A stretch of DNA of 45,390 bases from Trichodesmium erythraeum GBRTRLIN201 (lineage in GTDB: Bacteria; Cyanobacteriota; Cyanobacteriia; Cyanobacteriales; Microcoleaceae): assembly GCA_018457135.1 (NCBI GenBank), contig JAGGDU010000237.1:24039-69428 (forward strand). The letters run 5' to 3'. Shown here piece by piece: positions 1 to 9,438 of this stretch. A model generated the notes under the pieces. The model did no database searches and was not told the DNA's origin. It saw only the letters and a program-made list of their open reading frames with translations. The position numbers were made by a program, and so were the translations under genes. Position 1 is the first letter of the stretch. Every line of letters begins with the position of its first letter.

Positions 1-184
1 TAAAATCATTTATAAGCATCTTTATAAAGATGTACAAATTTTTACTTAATAGATTCATGAAAAATTATATTTGAAAGTAAATAATTCTGACGAAAATATC
101 AGATTAAAATCATTTATAAGCATCTTTATAAAGATGTACAAATTTTTACTTAATAGATTTATGAAAAATTATATTTGAAGGTAA
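1..184. repeat. 80-bp direct repeat, two copies, each with a 16-bp palindrome
   Basis: Positions 1-80 and 105-184 are nearly identical; I see two mismatches (at 56 and 76 of the first copy). A 24-bp spacer separates them. Each copy contains a perfect 16-bp palindrome, CATCTTTATAAAGATG, at 17-32 and 121-136. The first copy touches the window edge, so more copies may lie to the left. The rest of 185-821 is AT-rich and holds no gene I can support. Confidence 0.85.
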
Positions 185-821
185 CTAAGCTCCAAGATTG
201 TCATCATTCAATTTTGCACTAATAAATTTAATGTTCCATAATATTTTCAAAAGAAAATTTGATTAAATTCTCCTTTTATCTCCCGATTATTTGTTACATT
301 ATTTTTTGATATTTGGTACCAATTTTATAGATGTTTGCTGCAAATAACTAGGGAAATTTTGAGAAACTATAAGTTATGATTCAGAACTCATAATGAATAT
401 ATTCAATACTATTTCTAATTCGTAAATCATCTTTTTTGCTCAATTATAAATCTCCTGTAAAATATTTTTCCCTCCCTTACTCTTCAAACGCATTCTTATT
501 TCAATATGGTATGAGAGCGCTTTTCATGATTAGTAGACAACAATGTAGAGTCCAGGCATACAATCTCTCTACGTTTTTATCTCATATTATAAAATTTATC
601 GAAAGTAATGCTATTTTTATAAACTGATACAAATAACTGAATAAATTACATATATTTTTTTGAAAAAAAGTTCTGTAAATAAATAGTATTTAGAAATAAA
701 AAAATCGAATTATAGCAAAGTTTTTGAAATCTGATAGAAGTTAATAACTAATAACTGATAATAGTGCTACCCTAAAATATGTTTATCTTAATCTTATTAA
801 TCTTATTTTTTAGTAAACTCT

Positions 822-2051
822 ATGGAATTTTACCCACTTAACCCTTGGATAATTAACATTTTTCTAGTTCTAGGTTCTATATTTTTTGCTGAACTGGTAC
901 GAGACCTCTATCATGTAGTTTCCCATATTTGGTCGCCCCTATATAAATGGCATGGTTGGCATCATCGCGTTTTTCGCCCTGACTTAACTACTGTCAGTAC
1001 AGAAATTTATCAAAAAGCTACTTGGTATCATGATGTACCTGAATCTGTCGTCATGTTAACCTTTAGTATACTATTGTGGGTTTTATCTTTTGTCTGGATG
1101 CCTTCCTATCAATGGGCAACTCTAGCAGGCCTTCTTTATACCCTAACTTTCTTCTTTCCAGCGATCGCCCGCGCCACAGGTATTCCTAATGCTGACAAAC
1201 TTACGGATATTAATCATCTTCCTGGTGCATTTTTAACTCCTCCAACAAATTGGTTAGTGAACCGCCCTTACCATTGGCGACACCACTTTGACAATCAAAA
1301 TGCCTATTTTTGTGGAACTCTCACCTTGGTAGATAAACTTATGGGTACAGCTCTTTCCCTCAAAGGAAAAAAAATAGCTGTTACAGGTGCTTCTGGGAGT
1401 TTAGGCCAAAGTCTCTTGCAACACCTTCATCAAGCAGGAGCAAAAGTGATCGCTCTGACATCCAAAGATAGGACTATTACCTTAGATATTAACGGTCAGA
1501 ACCTAGAAGTTAATACCATAAATTGGCAAATAGGTCAAGAAGAAAAATTAGCAGAATTATTAGAAAAAGTAGATATTTTAGTCTTAAACCACGGCATTAA
1601 TGTACATGGAGAAAAGACAGCAGAAGCGATCGCTAAATCCTACGAAATCAACACATTTTCTAGCTGGCGAATGTTAGAAATATTCCTCAAAACAGTCAAA
1701 ACAAATTCCGACATTGCCTGTAAAGAAGTCTGGGTAAATACCTCTGAAGCAGAAGTTAATCCAGCTTTTAGCCCTCTTTATGAACTAACAAAAAGAACTC
1801 TCGGAGATTTAGTTACATTACGCAGATTAGATGCTCCTTGTGTAATTAGAAAATTAATATTAGGTCCGTTTAAAAGTAATTTAAATCCTGTAGGAATTAT
1901 GTCTGCTGATTGGGTAGCCAAACAAATAGTTAAATTAGCAAAAGCAGATGTTAGAACAATTATTGTGACAATTAATCCTTTAACCTTTGTGGCAATTCCT
2001 ATCAAAGAATTTTTAGTTTTTATGTACTTTAAATTATTTACCTCTAAATAA
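822..2051 (+). CDS. Bifunctional sterol desaturase-like / short-chain dehydrogenase fusion protein
   Basis: This 409-aa protein has two parts. Residues 1-175 form a membrane fatty-acid-hydroxylase/sterol-desaturase-like domain. Its histidine clusters, probable di-iron ligands, are HVVSH (31-35), WHGWHH (43-48), H70, H132 and HWRHH (151-155), with hydrophobic segments near 11-25 and 78-115. Residues 180-400 form a short-chain dehydrogenase domain: the nucleotide motif TGASGSLG at 188-195, NHG at 256-258, a candidate catalytic serine at 308 and YELTK (YxxxK) at 320-324. The arrangement matches a known cyanobacterial bifunctional desaturase/SDR family. It is probably membrane-bound and acts on a lipid or sterol-like substrate, but the substrate cannot be read from the sequence. 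The gene stands alone. The ATG at 822 is the first start before the conserved region; no strong ribosome binding site is visible. Confidence 0.85.
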   Translation: MEFYPLNPWIINIFLVLGSIFFAELVRDLYHVVSHIWSPLYKWHGWHHRVFRPDLTTVSTEIYQKATWYHDVPESVVMLTFSILLWVLSFVWMPSYQWATLAGLLYTLTFFFPAIARATGIPNADKLTDINHLPGAFLTPPTNWLVNRPYHWRHHFDNQNAYFCGTLTLVDKLMGTALSLKGKKIAVTGASGSLGQSLLQHLHQAGAKVIALTSKDRTITLDINGQNLEVNTINWQIGQEEKLAELLEKVDILVLNHGINVHGEKTAEAIAKSYEINTFSSWRMLEIFLKTVKTNSDIACKEVWVNTSEAEVNPAFSPLYELTKRTLGDLVTLRRLDAPCVIRKLILGPFKSNLNPVGIMSADWVAKQIVKLAKADVRTIIVTINPLTFVAIPIKEFLVFMYFKLFTSK

Positions 2052-2191
2052 ATTTAGAGCTGCTACAAAATAGAGAAAGTAGGAGGTTTAGGAGTCAATA
2101 CTCAGGAATCAGAAATTAGGAATTAGGAATAATTTTTAGGTGGAATTTTACAGGAATACTCCTTTGTGAAAACCTTGTAATTGGATTTTAT

Positions 2192-2392
2192 ATGACACCA
2201 CTTTACACGACTAAAGATGAACTATCCGTTGCCCTAGAACATCCAGTTTTAGATCTAGTCAACAATGAAGAATAACGACTATTATTTAGATTAATAACAA
2301 GCTTATATGCTGCTTTAGTTATTCCTGTCCCTCTAGTTCGTGATATCCAAGACTTGAAAATATCTCCTAATCATACATTATCTGTTTCTTAA
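2192..2392 (+). pseudogene. Short ORF interrupted by one in-frame stop
   Basis: The reading frame starts at ATG 2192, runs 27 codons to a TAA, then continues in the same frame for 38 more codons to a second TAA that overlaps the end of the minus-strand gene at 2389. The two halves read like one small protein of about 66 residues with one nonsense change. I do not recognise a family. It may be chance reading in non-coding DNA. The rest of the 2052-2388 gap shows nothing else. Confidence 0.3.
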
Positions 2393-2979
2393 CTATCATC
2401 AACTCCATCATCTATCTGAGATAAAATTGTCTTTATCTCAATATTTGATTGCTCAACCTCTACTTCTAGAGAATCATAAGTTGACTGAATTACAAAAGGC
2501 AAATTTGCTCCCATTAATCCTCTTTTAACTCTTTCTGGAGTTTCGGAAAATAAAACAAATAAAGGATAAATTTCCTCTGCCTCTTGAGAATAAATATGTT
2601 TATGAACTTGAGGCATTACCCACTCATATTCCCTATCTAATAAAACCTGAGTTTCTCGCCAACGAGTAAGTATATCAGAAAAATCTTCCTGAGGTCGATA
2701 AATAAAAATGAAAATTTCTACCCCAGTCTTAACCTTCCATTCCGGGTCACACATAAAAATCCCTAAATCACAGGGTAAAGGAACAGTTTTCCCAGATTCA
2801 TAACCTTCTTCCCGTAACCGAATAATTGGTAAAGGAATAGTAACTAAACTATCTTCTGGCCGACGAAAACTAGGCACCATTTCCAAATACAATCTATATT
2901 GTTTAAGTAGTGCAATTAAAGCTTTCGAATTACTATACTCAGCCAGCAATGCTTCATAATCTGACTTTTTTACAACCAT
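2389..2979 (-). CDS. Hypothetical protein, 196 aa
   Basis: I do not recognise this protein. It is soluble and acidic at the C-terminus (ends DDGVDDS), with no signal peptide or membrane segment. A proline-rich central part (LPIIRLREEG, then VPLPCDLG) is followed by a predicted beta-strand stretch, VEIFIFIYRP. The ATG start is followed at once by a charged helix. It is transcribed in the same direction as pilB-pilT-pilC and lies 186 bp beyond the pilC stop, so it could be read from the same transcript, but nothing links it to pili. Length and codon use look like a real gene. Confidence 0.6.
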   Translation of the reverse strand: MVVKKSDYEALLAEYSNSKALIALLKQYRLYLEMVPSFRRPEDSLVTIPLPIIRLREEGYESGKTVPLPCDLGIFMCDPEWKVKTGVEIFIFIYRPQEDFSDILTRWRETQVLLDREYEWVMPQVHKHIYSQEAEEIYPLFVLFSETPERVKRGLMGANLPFVIQSTYDSLEVEVEQSNIEIKTILSQIDDGVDDS

Positions 2980-3165
2980 TATAAATAATCATATTGAACT
3001 TAAAATCAAGGAAAAAGAATATGTTAAAATATTAATTTCCCAAGAGCAAAATGTTGCTACTGCAGTTTCCATTAACCAAAACCATTACAATTCACCACCA
3101 TCAGATACTTAAAATAGAGCAAAATCTTTTTATATTCTGAGTTCTGAGTTCCTACTCCCTATTCC

Positions 3166-4299
3166 CTAGAGACTTTCAAACACCGCAAACATAGGTAAAT
3201 ACATAGATAGCAAAATTGAACCTACCATTCCACCAATACCCACGATCATTATTGGTTCTAACATACTTGAAAGAGACTTAACAGCCTCTTCCACCTCAAT
3301 TTCATAAAAAGCTCCCACCTTCATCAGCATCTGATCCAATTCACCAGTTTCCTCACCAATAGCCATCATTTGAATTGCCAAAGAAGGGAACACTTGTTTC
3401 TCCTGCAAAGCCAAACTAATCATACCCCCACCTTGAATTTCCTGCCTTGCATACTCAATAGACTGAGCGATCGCCTCATTTCCTGCCACATTTCGGACAA
3501 TTTCCAGAGACTTTAACATCGGCACTCCAGAACGAGTCAAAGTACCAAAAATCATACAAAAACGAGCTACTGCCGACTTTTCCAGAATGTCTCCAAAAAT
3601 AGGAAGCTTGAGAAAAACCTTGTCAAAAAACAGTCTACCTTGGTCTGTTTTATAAATTATCGAATAGATAATATAAATAGCAATAATTACACTTATAGTA
3701 GTGACTTGGGGAATTGGAGGCCAAGTCCTACAAAACTCACTTATACTTAACATAAACTTAGTAAAAGCTGGCAACTCTGTACCAATTTGTTCAAAAATAC
3801 CAGCAAAAGTTGGTAACAGAAAAGTTGTCATACCAAAAAACACTGCCAAAGCAATAAACATAACAGTTTTAGGATAAGACATCGCTGAATTAATTTCACT
3901 TATTGTCTTCGCATTTTTCTCCAACATAACTGCCAAACGATCTAGAACTTCATCAAGCACACCACCTACCTCTCCAGCAGCTACCATACTTATAAATAAT
4001 TCGTCAAAACAGGCAGGATGTTCTTTCATTGCTTCTGACAATTCATTACCCTTTTCTACTTCTCCACTTATTTGCTTAAGAGCATACTTAATCTTAGCAT
4101 TAGAAGTTTGGTCTTTTAAAACTCTTAAACACCGAATCATCGGTACTCCAGCATTAAACATTGCAGCAAACTGACGGGCAAAAATAGATAAATCTTTGAC
4201 CGTCACCGATGCTATAGCAATATTTATTTTTTCTTCTATTATCTCTAACTGTTTTTCTAACTTACTTTGAGGTTTTTTCTTTTTTATATTAACAGCCAT
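3166..4299 (-). CDS. pilC: Type IV pilus inner-membrane platform protein PilC
   Basis: This 377-aa GspF/PilC-family protein anchors the type IV pilus assembly motor in the inner membrane. Two GspF repeats are visible. The first begins near residue 38 (FARQFAAMFNAGVPM) and the second near 245 (RFCMIFGTLTRSGVPM); each shows the family's hydrophobic-GVP pattern. Three membrane segments lie near residues 140-170, 200-217 and 350-375. The basic N-terminus (KKKKPQSKLEKQ) probably faces the cytoplasm. It is the third gene of the minus-strand pilB-pilT-pilC series, 435 bp after pilT. In filamentous cyanobacteria these pili serve gliding and DNA uptake. The length is slightly below the usual 400 aa, with the shortening at the N-terminus. 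Confidence 0.93.
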   Translation of the reverse strand: MAVNIKKKKPQSKLEKQLEIIEEKINIAIASVTVKDLSIFARQFAAMFNAGVPMIRCLRVLKDQTSNAKIKYALKQISGEVEKGNELSEAMKEHPACFDELFISMVAAGEVGGVLDEVLDRLAVMLEKNAKTISEINSAMSYPKTVMFIALAVFFGMTTFLLPTFAGIFEQIGTELPAFTKFMLSISEFCRTWPPIPQVTTISVIIAIYIIYSIIYKTDQGRLFFDKVFLKLPIFGDILEKSAVARFCMIFGTLTRSGVPMLKSLEIVRNVAGNEAIAQSIEYARQEIQGGGMISLALQEKQVFPSLAIQMMAIGEETGELDQMLMKVGAFYEIEVEEAVKSLSSMLEPIMIVGIGGMVGSILLSMYLPMFAVFESL

Positions 4300-4390
4300 T
4301 TTATTCCTTCTTTGTGTTATTTATTTAACTTCAAACAGATGAGGTAGAGAGTAGGGAAGATAGGTGGAAGGATAAAAAAACAAGCAACAA

Positions 4391-4636
4391 TTACCCTGTC
4401 AGTTGTGCCACACTAATCACTGAATTTGCTATAATTTTTATGATCAAAAACAGATAGTAAGCAGTAGACAAAACAAACAATAAACCTCCCACAATAGAGA
4501 AATTAAATTTGCCAATTTTTACTGTAAAATTAACAAGTTTATTCTTATGAGAACAAAAACAAAGTAGATAGGAAATCAGACCAATATATCTCTTGTGCAA
4601 CAAAACTATAGCACTAGGAAGATAGGGCGCAGACAT
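4391..4636 (-). CDS. Doubtful small membrane ORF between pilT and pilC
   Basis: An open frame of 81 codons lies in the 435-bp gap between pilT and pilC, on the same strand. Its translation is hydrophobic, with two possible membrane spans (near 10-28 and 46-75), and rich in Cys, Leu and Ile. I know no family like it. AT-rich non-coding DNA easily gives such hydrophobic frames, and there is no ribosome binding site, so it is probably not a gene. The rest of 4300-4734 holds nothing I can name. Confidence 0.2.
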   Translation of the reverse strand: MSAPYLPSAIVLLHKRYIGLISYLLCFCSHKNKLVNFTVKIGKFNFSIVGGLLFVLSTAYYLFLIIKIIANSVISVAQLTG

Positions 4637-4734
4637 TTGTGAATTCTCAAACCCAGCCTTCGCAACTTCTGGCTTGCCCTTAGTCTTATAAAATCTTCCT
4701 TCCCCCCTTTTCCTTCATTCTTCTTTCTGCAATA

Positions 4735-5847
4735 TTAATGAGCTCTAGCTTTAGCCTTAGTTTTAGCCTTAGTTTCCCTGGGCTCAGGGCCAATCAAAGC
4801 CTCTAATTCATCAGGCTTAACTGCCTTAGCCATAGCATTTGCCCAAGTCACATTCCCTTTTTCATAAAGTTTAGCCAAAGACATTTCCATAGTTTGCATT
4901 CCTAACTTAGCGCCCATTTGAATTTGAGAATAAAGCTGAGAATTTTTCGACTCCCGAATTAAGTTAGCGATCGCCGGAGTATTCAACATAATCTCATGAG
5001 CCGCACAACGACCCCCACCTGTTTTCTTAACTAAGTTTTGACTACAAATACAAACAATAGAGTTAGCCAACTGCGACCTCATTTGTGGTTGTTGTTCCGG
5101 CGGGAAAACATCCAACATCCGGTCTACCGTACCCGCAGCTGAGTTAGTGTGGAGAGTCCCAAAAACCAAGTGACCTGTTTCTGCCGCACTACAAGCCAAA
5201 CCAATAGTTTCCAAATCCCGCATTTCCCCAACCAGAATAATATCAGGGTCTTGACGTAACGCTCCCTTCAGAGCATTAGCAAAACTTTTCGTATCTTCAC
5301 CTTTTTGTCGTTGATGAAACAAACTTTTTTGATTGGGAAACACATATTCTATGGGGTCTTCCACAGTCAAAATATGTTCAGTACGAGTACGGTTAATCAA
5401 ATCTATTAAAGCTGCCATCGTAGTTGTCTTCCCAGAACCTGTTTGCCCCGTCACCAAAAACAATCCCCTGGGTCGCTCCGTCATTTCCCGTAAAATCATG
5501 GGAATCCCTAATTTATCTGCATTAGGAATTTTAGAAGCCAAAGCACGCATACAAGCAGCCCAACTACCCCGCTCCCGATACACATTTAGACGGAAACGAG
5601 CCAAACCCTTAACACCATAAGCGCTATCAAGCTCCCAGTTTTGTTCTAAATGTTTCCGTTGCATATTATTGAGCATTTGGAAAATCAGAGCTTGTACTAC
5701 CATTGGTTCCATATTTTCCCCAAACTGAGTTTGAGCAGTCAACTGACCGTTAATACGGAAAAAAATTGGTGCTCTTGCTTGAATATGAACATCAGAACCA
5801 CCTTGTTCAACTAAAGATTCTAAAACATCCTCAATCATCAAAGACAT
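4735..5847 (-). CDS. pilT: Type IV pilus retraction ATPase PilT
   Basis: This 370-aa secretion-superfamily ATPase powers pilus retraction and hence twitching or gliding. All family motifs are present: Walker A GQTGSGKT (134-141), Asp box TVEDPIEY (161-168), Walker B DIILVGEMRD (202-211) and His box TGHLVFGTLHTNSA (224-237). The N-terminal PAS-like domain contains GGSDVHI (16-22). The C-terminus carries a basic, repetitive Lys/Ala tail (KTKAKAKAR type), absent from Escherichia or Pseudomonas PilT. The gene follows pilB by 346 bp and precedes pilC, the usual cyanobacterial order. No terminator is evident between them, so co-transcription is possible. Confidence 0.95.
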   Translation of the reverse strand: MSLMIEDVLESLVEQGGSDVHIQARAPIFFRINGQLTAQTQFGENMEPMVVQALIFQMLNNMQRKHLEQNWELDSAYGVKGLARFRLNVYRERGSWAACMRALASKIPNADKLGIPMILREMTERPRGLFLVTGQTGSGKTTTMAALIDLINRTRTEHILTVEDPIEYVFPNQKSLFHQRQKGEDTKSFANALKGALRQDPDIILVGEMRDLETIGLACSAAETGHLVFGTLHTNSAAGTVDRMLDVFPPEQQPQMRSQLANSIVCICSQNLVKKTGGGRCAAHEIMLNTPAIANLIRESKNSQLYSQIQMGAKLGMQTMEMSLAKLYEKGNVTWANAMAKAVKPDELEALIGPEPRETKAKTKAKARAH

Positions 5848-6193
5848 ATAATTTAATCTCCCTTTTATTAGTTATTAGTTACTAATTATTTTGACTTATC
5901 AGTTATACCAAATTATTCTGACTATTTACTTGTGGAAATAGTTAAACTATTAGTACTTAGACAAAGAAACCCAACTTCTTGGATAAATCATTCTTTTTAA
6001 CAATACATATCTACTTTAAAAACCTGGTTTCAGAATTCCCCCGTGTAAGTCCTGGCTATTTTTCGCAGACCTTTGTCAAGCTAGTCTTATTAGTCCTGGG
6101 AAAATAATTTTTAACTGTTCGTCTTAAGTATTTATTGATAACAAACCTTTTCCACCCCCTTTTGCCCAACCTCCAACCCTTTACTTTCTACTC
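5848..6193. other. Gap between pilB and pilT
   Basis: 346 bp, AT-rich. Near 5866-5885 there are a few copies of a TTAGTTA-like heptamer, resembling the short tandem repeats common in filamentous cyanobacteria. I see no gene, clear promoter or terminator. Confidence 0.4.
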
Positions 6194-8365
6194 CTAATCA
6201 AAGCGAGGAGTCATACAGTAAGGACATTCTAACCATTCTGCTTGTAACTCAGCGTTACAACACTTACATATTAGATTTTGTTTAGCCAAGCGTTTCATTT
6301 CCGCCTCCAGACCAGAATCAGTAAATGTTACCCGTTCCACCTCCTCAAAAGTTGTATAACCTTCTCGTACCAAATTCAGACTATATTGTAACAGAGGCTT
6401 CATCCCCTCTTCTACTGCAGCTTCCTTAATTTGTTCCGTCGGTACCCTTTGAGTAATTAAAGTTTGTAATCGCTCAGTAATTTTCATAAACTCATAAACA
6501 CCTACACGACCTTTATAACCAATACCATTACATTTGGGACATAACTCTCCCCTTTGTTTTAAATCTTCTCGTTGGTCAATTGGTATAGTATTTGCTTTAT
6601 AGTATGTAAAATCTTTTTCTTGAGAAGGAACCAAACCATAACGACGAAACTCATCAGGTTCAGGGTGATATTCTATTCGACATTTACTGCAAACCCGACG
6701 CATCAGGCGTTGTGCTACTACACCCAACAAAGACGCTGAAACCATAAAAGATTCCACTCCCATTTCATCAAGACGAGCGATCGCTCCGGCAGCATCATTA
6801 GTATGTAGAGTTGTCAAAACCAAGTGCCCTGTTAACGCAGCTTCAATTGCCGTTTTTGCCGTTTCCTTATCTCGTGTTTCCCCTACTAGTAAAACATCCG
6901 GGTCCTGTCGCAGAAATGCCCGTAGAATATTCGCAAAAGTTAAATCCTTTTCCCTAATTACCTGACATTGAGTAATTCCCGGCAAAGCATATTCTATTGG
7001 GTCTTCTGCCGTACTAATATTAATACTTGGGTCATTTCGTTCTGCCAAAATCGAATATAGAGAAGTAGACTTACCAGAACCAGTTGGCCCAGTCACCAGA
7101 ATTAATCCAAATGGACGACTAGCAGTTTCCCTCACCATTGCCAAAGTGGCTTTATCTGTGATTAACTTATCTAACCCCAGTTGGGTACTAGAGCTATCCA
7201 AAATCCGCAAGACTATTTTTTCACCATAGCGACTAGGCAAACTATTGACCCGGAAGTCAATTGTACGCCCCTTAAAAACTTTGCGGATACGACCATCTTG
7301 TGCTTGCCTTCGTTCTGCAATATCTAAACTTGCAATAATTTTAAATCGTGAAGTAATAGCCGGAATCACCTTTTTCGGAAATCGGAAATATTCCTGTAAT
7401 ACCCCATCTTTGCGCATCCTGATTCTGATAAACTCTTCTTGTGGCTCGACATGAATATCGGATACACCCTCAGTCAGTGCTTTTACTAAAATAATATTTA
7501 CTGCTTTAATAACAGGAGCATCCTCAGCAGCAGAGATACTTTCAGCAATATCTTCTACTTCTTTTTCATCATCAGCTTCCTCTAACTGATTATCACTTTC
7601 AAAGAAATTAGACTCTAACTCTAGCTCTTTTTGTTCTGCCTCTTTTGCCTTAACAATATTCTTCTTGCTTTGTTCCTCTAAGTAATAGTTAATCAGACTT
7701 TCATAATCTTGTTTAGTAATAACCAAGCGTTGTAAAGTTAATCCACGATACCTCAAGATATTTTTTAACTCATCCAAAGCTTGAAGATTATGAGGATTAA
7801 CCATTCCCATCATTACAAATGGTTGCTGATTTTCATAATCTTTCATTAAACTTGATGGTAATGAATCTCCTGCAAACTTTTCTAATTCATCAACTAAACT
7901 ACTTTCAGAATCACTGCTTTGCCTCAGTGCCTTTAAACTTTTTTCTTGACTTATCTTTCCTATTTGGACGAACTGATTTGCTAAATCAGTTTCGCGACTA
8001 AAGAGTGGTATAATCTGATTCCGACGACAAGTTTCAATAGGAATTATCTTGTCGATTAAATAACATAACTGCTCTAGTGGTATTGGAGTAATTTCTGGGT
8101 CAAAAGTAGCTACACCATGTAGAATCATCAATTCAAATAGCTGCTGCTTTTTATAATGCCTAATTAAATCTGGCGGTAAGGGATGTCCTATTGCATCTTC
8201 GACCAAATCTGTCAGTGATTTGCCTGTCTTACGGCTTTCAATTTGGCAATGTTGGAATTGTTCAATGTTAACTAAGCCTGCCTGAACCAGTTTATTCCCA
8301 AAAGGGGACAGATTACCGAGGGCAACTATAGCGGTGCGTGGATTGCGTGAAGAGCTTTGGGCCAT
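6194..8365 (-). CDS. pilB: Type IV pilus extension ATPase PilB (GspE family)
   Basis: This 723-aa motor ATPase drives pilin polymerisation at the inner membrane with PilC. Residues 20-235 hold tandem GspE/PilB N-terminal-type segments. An acidic linker follows (250-280), then the ATPase core: Walker A GPTGSGKST (426-434), Asp box AEDPIEYA (453-460), Walker B DPDVLLVGE (488-496) and His box TGHLVLTTLHTNDA (512-525). The usual zinc knuckle has C559/C562 and C609/C612. A further C-terminal cysteine cluster (C700, C702, C703, C714, C717) resembles a second zinc ribbon. The gene heads the minus-strand pil series. The ATG at 8365 is the first start and precedes the conserved N-domain. Confidence 0.95.
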   Translation of the reverse strand: MAQSSSRNPRTAIVALGNLSPFGNKLVQAGLVNIEQFQHCQIESRKTGKSLTDLVEDAIGHPLPPDLIRHYKKQQLFELMILHGVATFDPEITPIPLEQLCYLIDKIIPIETCRRNQIIPLFSRETDLANQFVQIGKISQEKSLKALRQSSDSESSLVDELEKFAGDSLPSSLMKDYENQQPFVMMGMVNPHNLQALDELKNILRYRGLTLQRLVITKQDYESLINYYLEEQSKKNIVKAKEAEQKELELESNFFESDNQLEEADDEKEVEDIAESISAAEDAPVIKAVNIILVKALTEGVSDIHVEPQEEFIRIRMRKDGVLQEYFRFPKKVIPAITSRFKIIASLDIAERRQAQDGRIRKVFKGRTIDFRVNSLPSRYGEKIVLRILDSSSTQLGLDKLITDKATLAMVRETASRPFGLILVTGPTGSGKSTSLYSILAERNDPSINISTAEDPIEYALPGITQCQVIREKDLTFANILRAFLRQDPDVLLVGETRDKETAKTAIEAALTGHLVLTTLHTNDAAGAIARLDEMGVESFMVSASLLGVVAQRLMRRVCSKCRIEYHPEPDEFRRYGLVPSQEKDFTYYKANTIPIDQREDLKQRGELCPKCNGIGYKGRVGVYEFMKITERLQTLITQRVPTEQIKEAAVEEGMKPLLQYSLNLVREGYTTFEEVERVTFTDSGLEAEMKRLAKQNLICKCCNAELQAEWLECPYCMTPRFD

Positions 8366-9438
8366 GATGAATAAATTTTTTTCCTTAATCTAAATATTCC
8401 CTAAGTTTTTGATAAAATTTATACTTGCTTAATAAGCTGTTAACCGAATTTACTGATTCAATATTTGCTGCTTGTTTTCTAGTTTGATTATTGTATGCAC
8501 CCTAGTATTTCACTCTAGTTTTTTCCCTACAAAGGGATAGTTTATATTGTAAATCCTTATATCAACTTAAGGCCAACAGTTACTATATTGTAATAATCTT
8601 AGCAATTACAGAGATATCTTTCCTGTGTTTGGATAGTAGTGGACTGATACACCATTCTTATGTTTATTAGAAAAAAATGGTCAACCCTTGCCATCACAAT
8701 AATTATGTAAAAAAAGCTAATGTACTATTTTAGCTAGCTGTGTCGATCCAGTAGGCAAAGTTAGCTATCACTAATCAAAATCTAGACTAGAAAAATCTTT
8801 TGCTTTATGGTATAATAGTTTGATATAATTTAATTATTAAGCTGTCACTTTAGACTGCAGTATTGGTAAACAATATAAAGTTATAGAGTTAATGATAATT
8901 ATATCTTATAAGATTATGATATATAAATTCTTTTTATTTATTCTTGAATTTTGATACTCTAGTTAAAGTTTATGTACAAACCAAGAGAGTTTTTCAAAGC
9001 ACTACTAAACATAGTATGACCATATTTTTTGAACAAAATAGTAAAATGATTACTTATTAATTCAATCAATTAAAAAATTCTAGTTAGTCAAATTTTCACT
9101 ATAGAAATAGAGAAAATAAATTTGGCAATTTGAACCCATTGAACCTAAATTGAAGACATGGATTTACAGATATTTGGCTAAAGAAGTAATTTATATAATA
9201 TTGACTGACTTACTTGATGTATGGCAGAAAATAACTGTATTACCACTTAAATTACAATAAAAAGCTATCAAAATAATCCTTACTCATGTAAACTAAAATT
9301 TATTCAATATTGTTAAAGCTTAGTGTTTGTCTATTTGTTGTTGATTATGATACGATTAATCATAGTAAAAACAACTATAAAATAAACAATACACCACAAT
9401 ATAAATACTAATAGCCCTAAGTATCAGGAGAGAATTAA
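8366..9438. promoter_or_regulatory. Divergent regulatory region between pilB and grpE
   Basis: This 1.07-kb AT-rich gap must contain the promoters of the minus-strand pil genes and the plus-strand grpE. A TATAAT hexamer at 8811-8816 (plus) is a possible -10 box but has no good -35. An inverted repeat TGATTA/TAATCA (9342-9347 and 9357-9362) sits about 75 bp before grpE and could be an operator or chance. I found no CIRCE element, the HrcA operator often placed before chaperone genes. No RNA or protein gene is supported. Confidence 0.4.

Noticed and set aside
436-627. 63-codon frame in the left AT-rich region
   Set aside because: No ribosome binding site, no recognisable motif, and composition like the surrounding non-coding DNA.
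9300-9438. CIRCE heat-shock operator before grpE
   Set aside because: The 9-bp inverted arms of CIRCE are absent; only a weak 6-bp inverted repeat is present.
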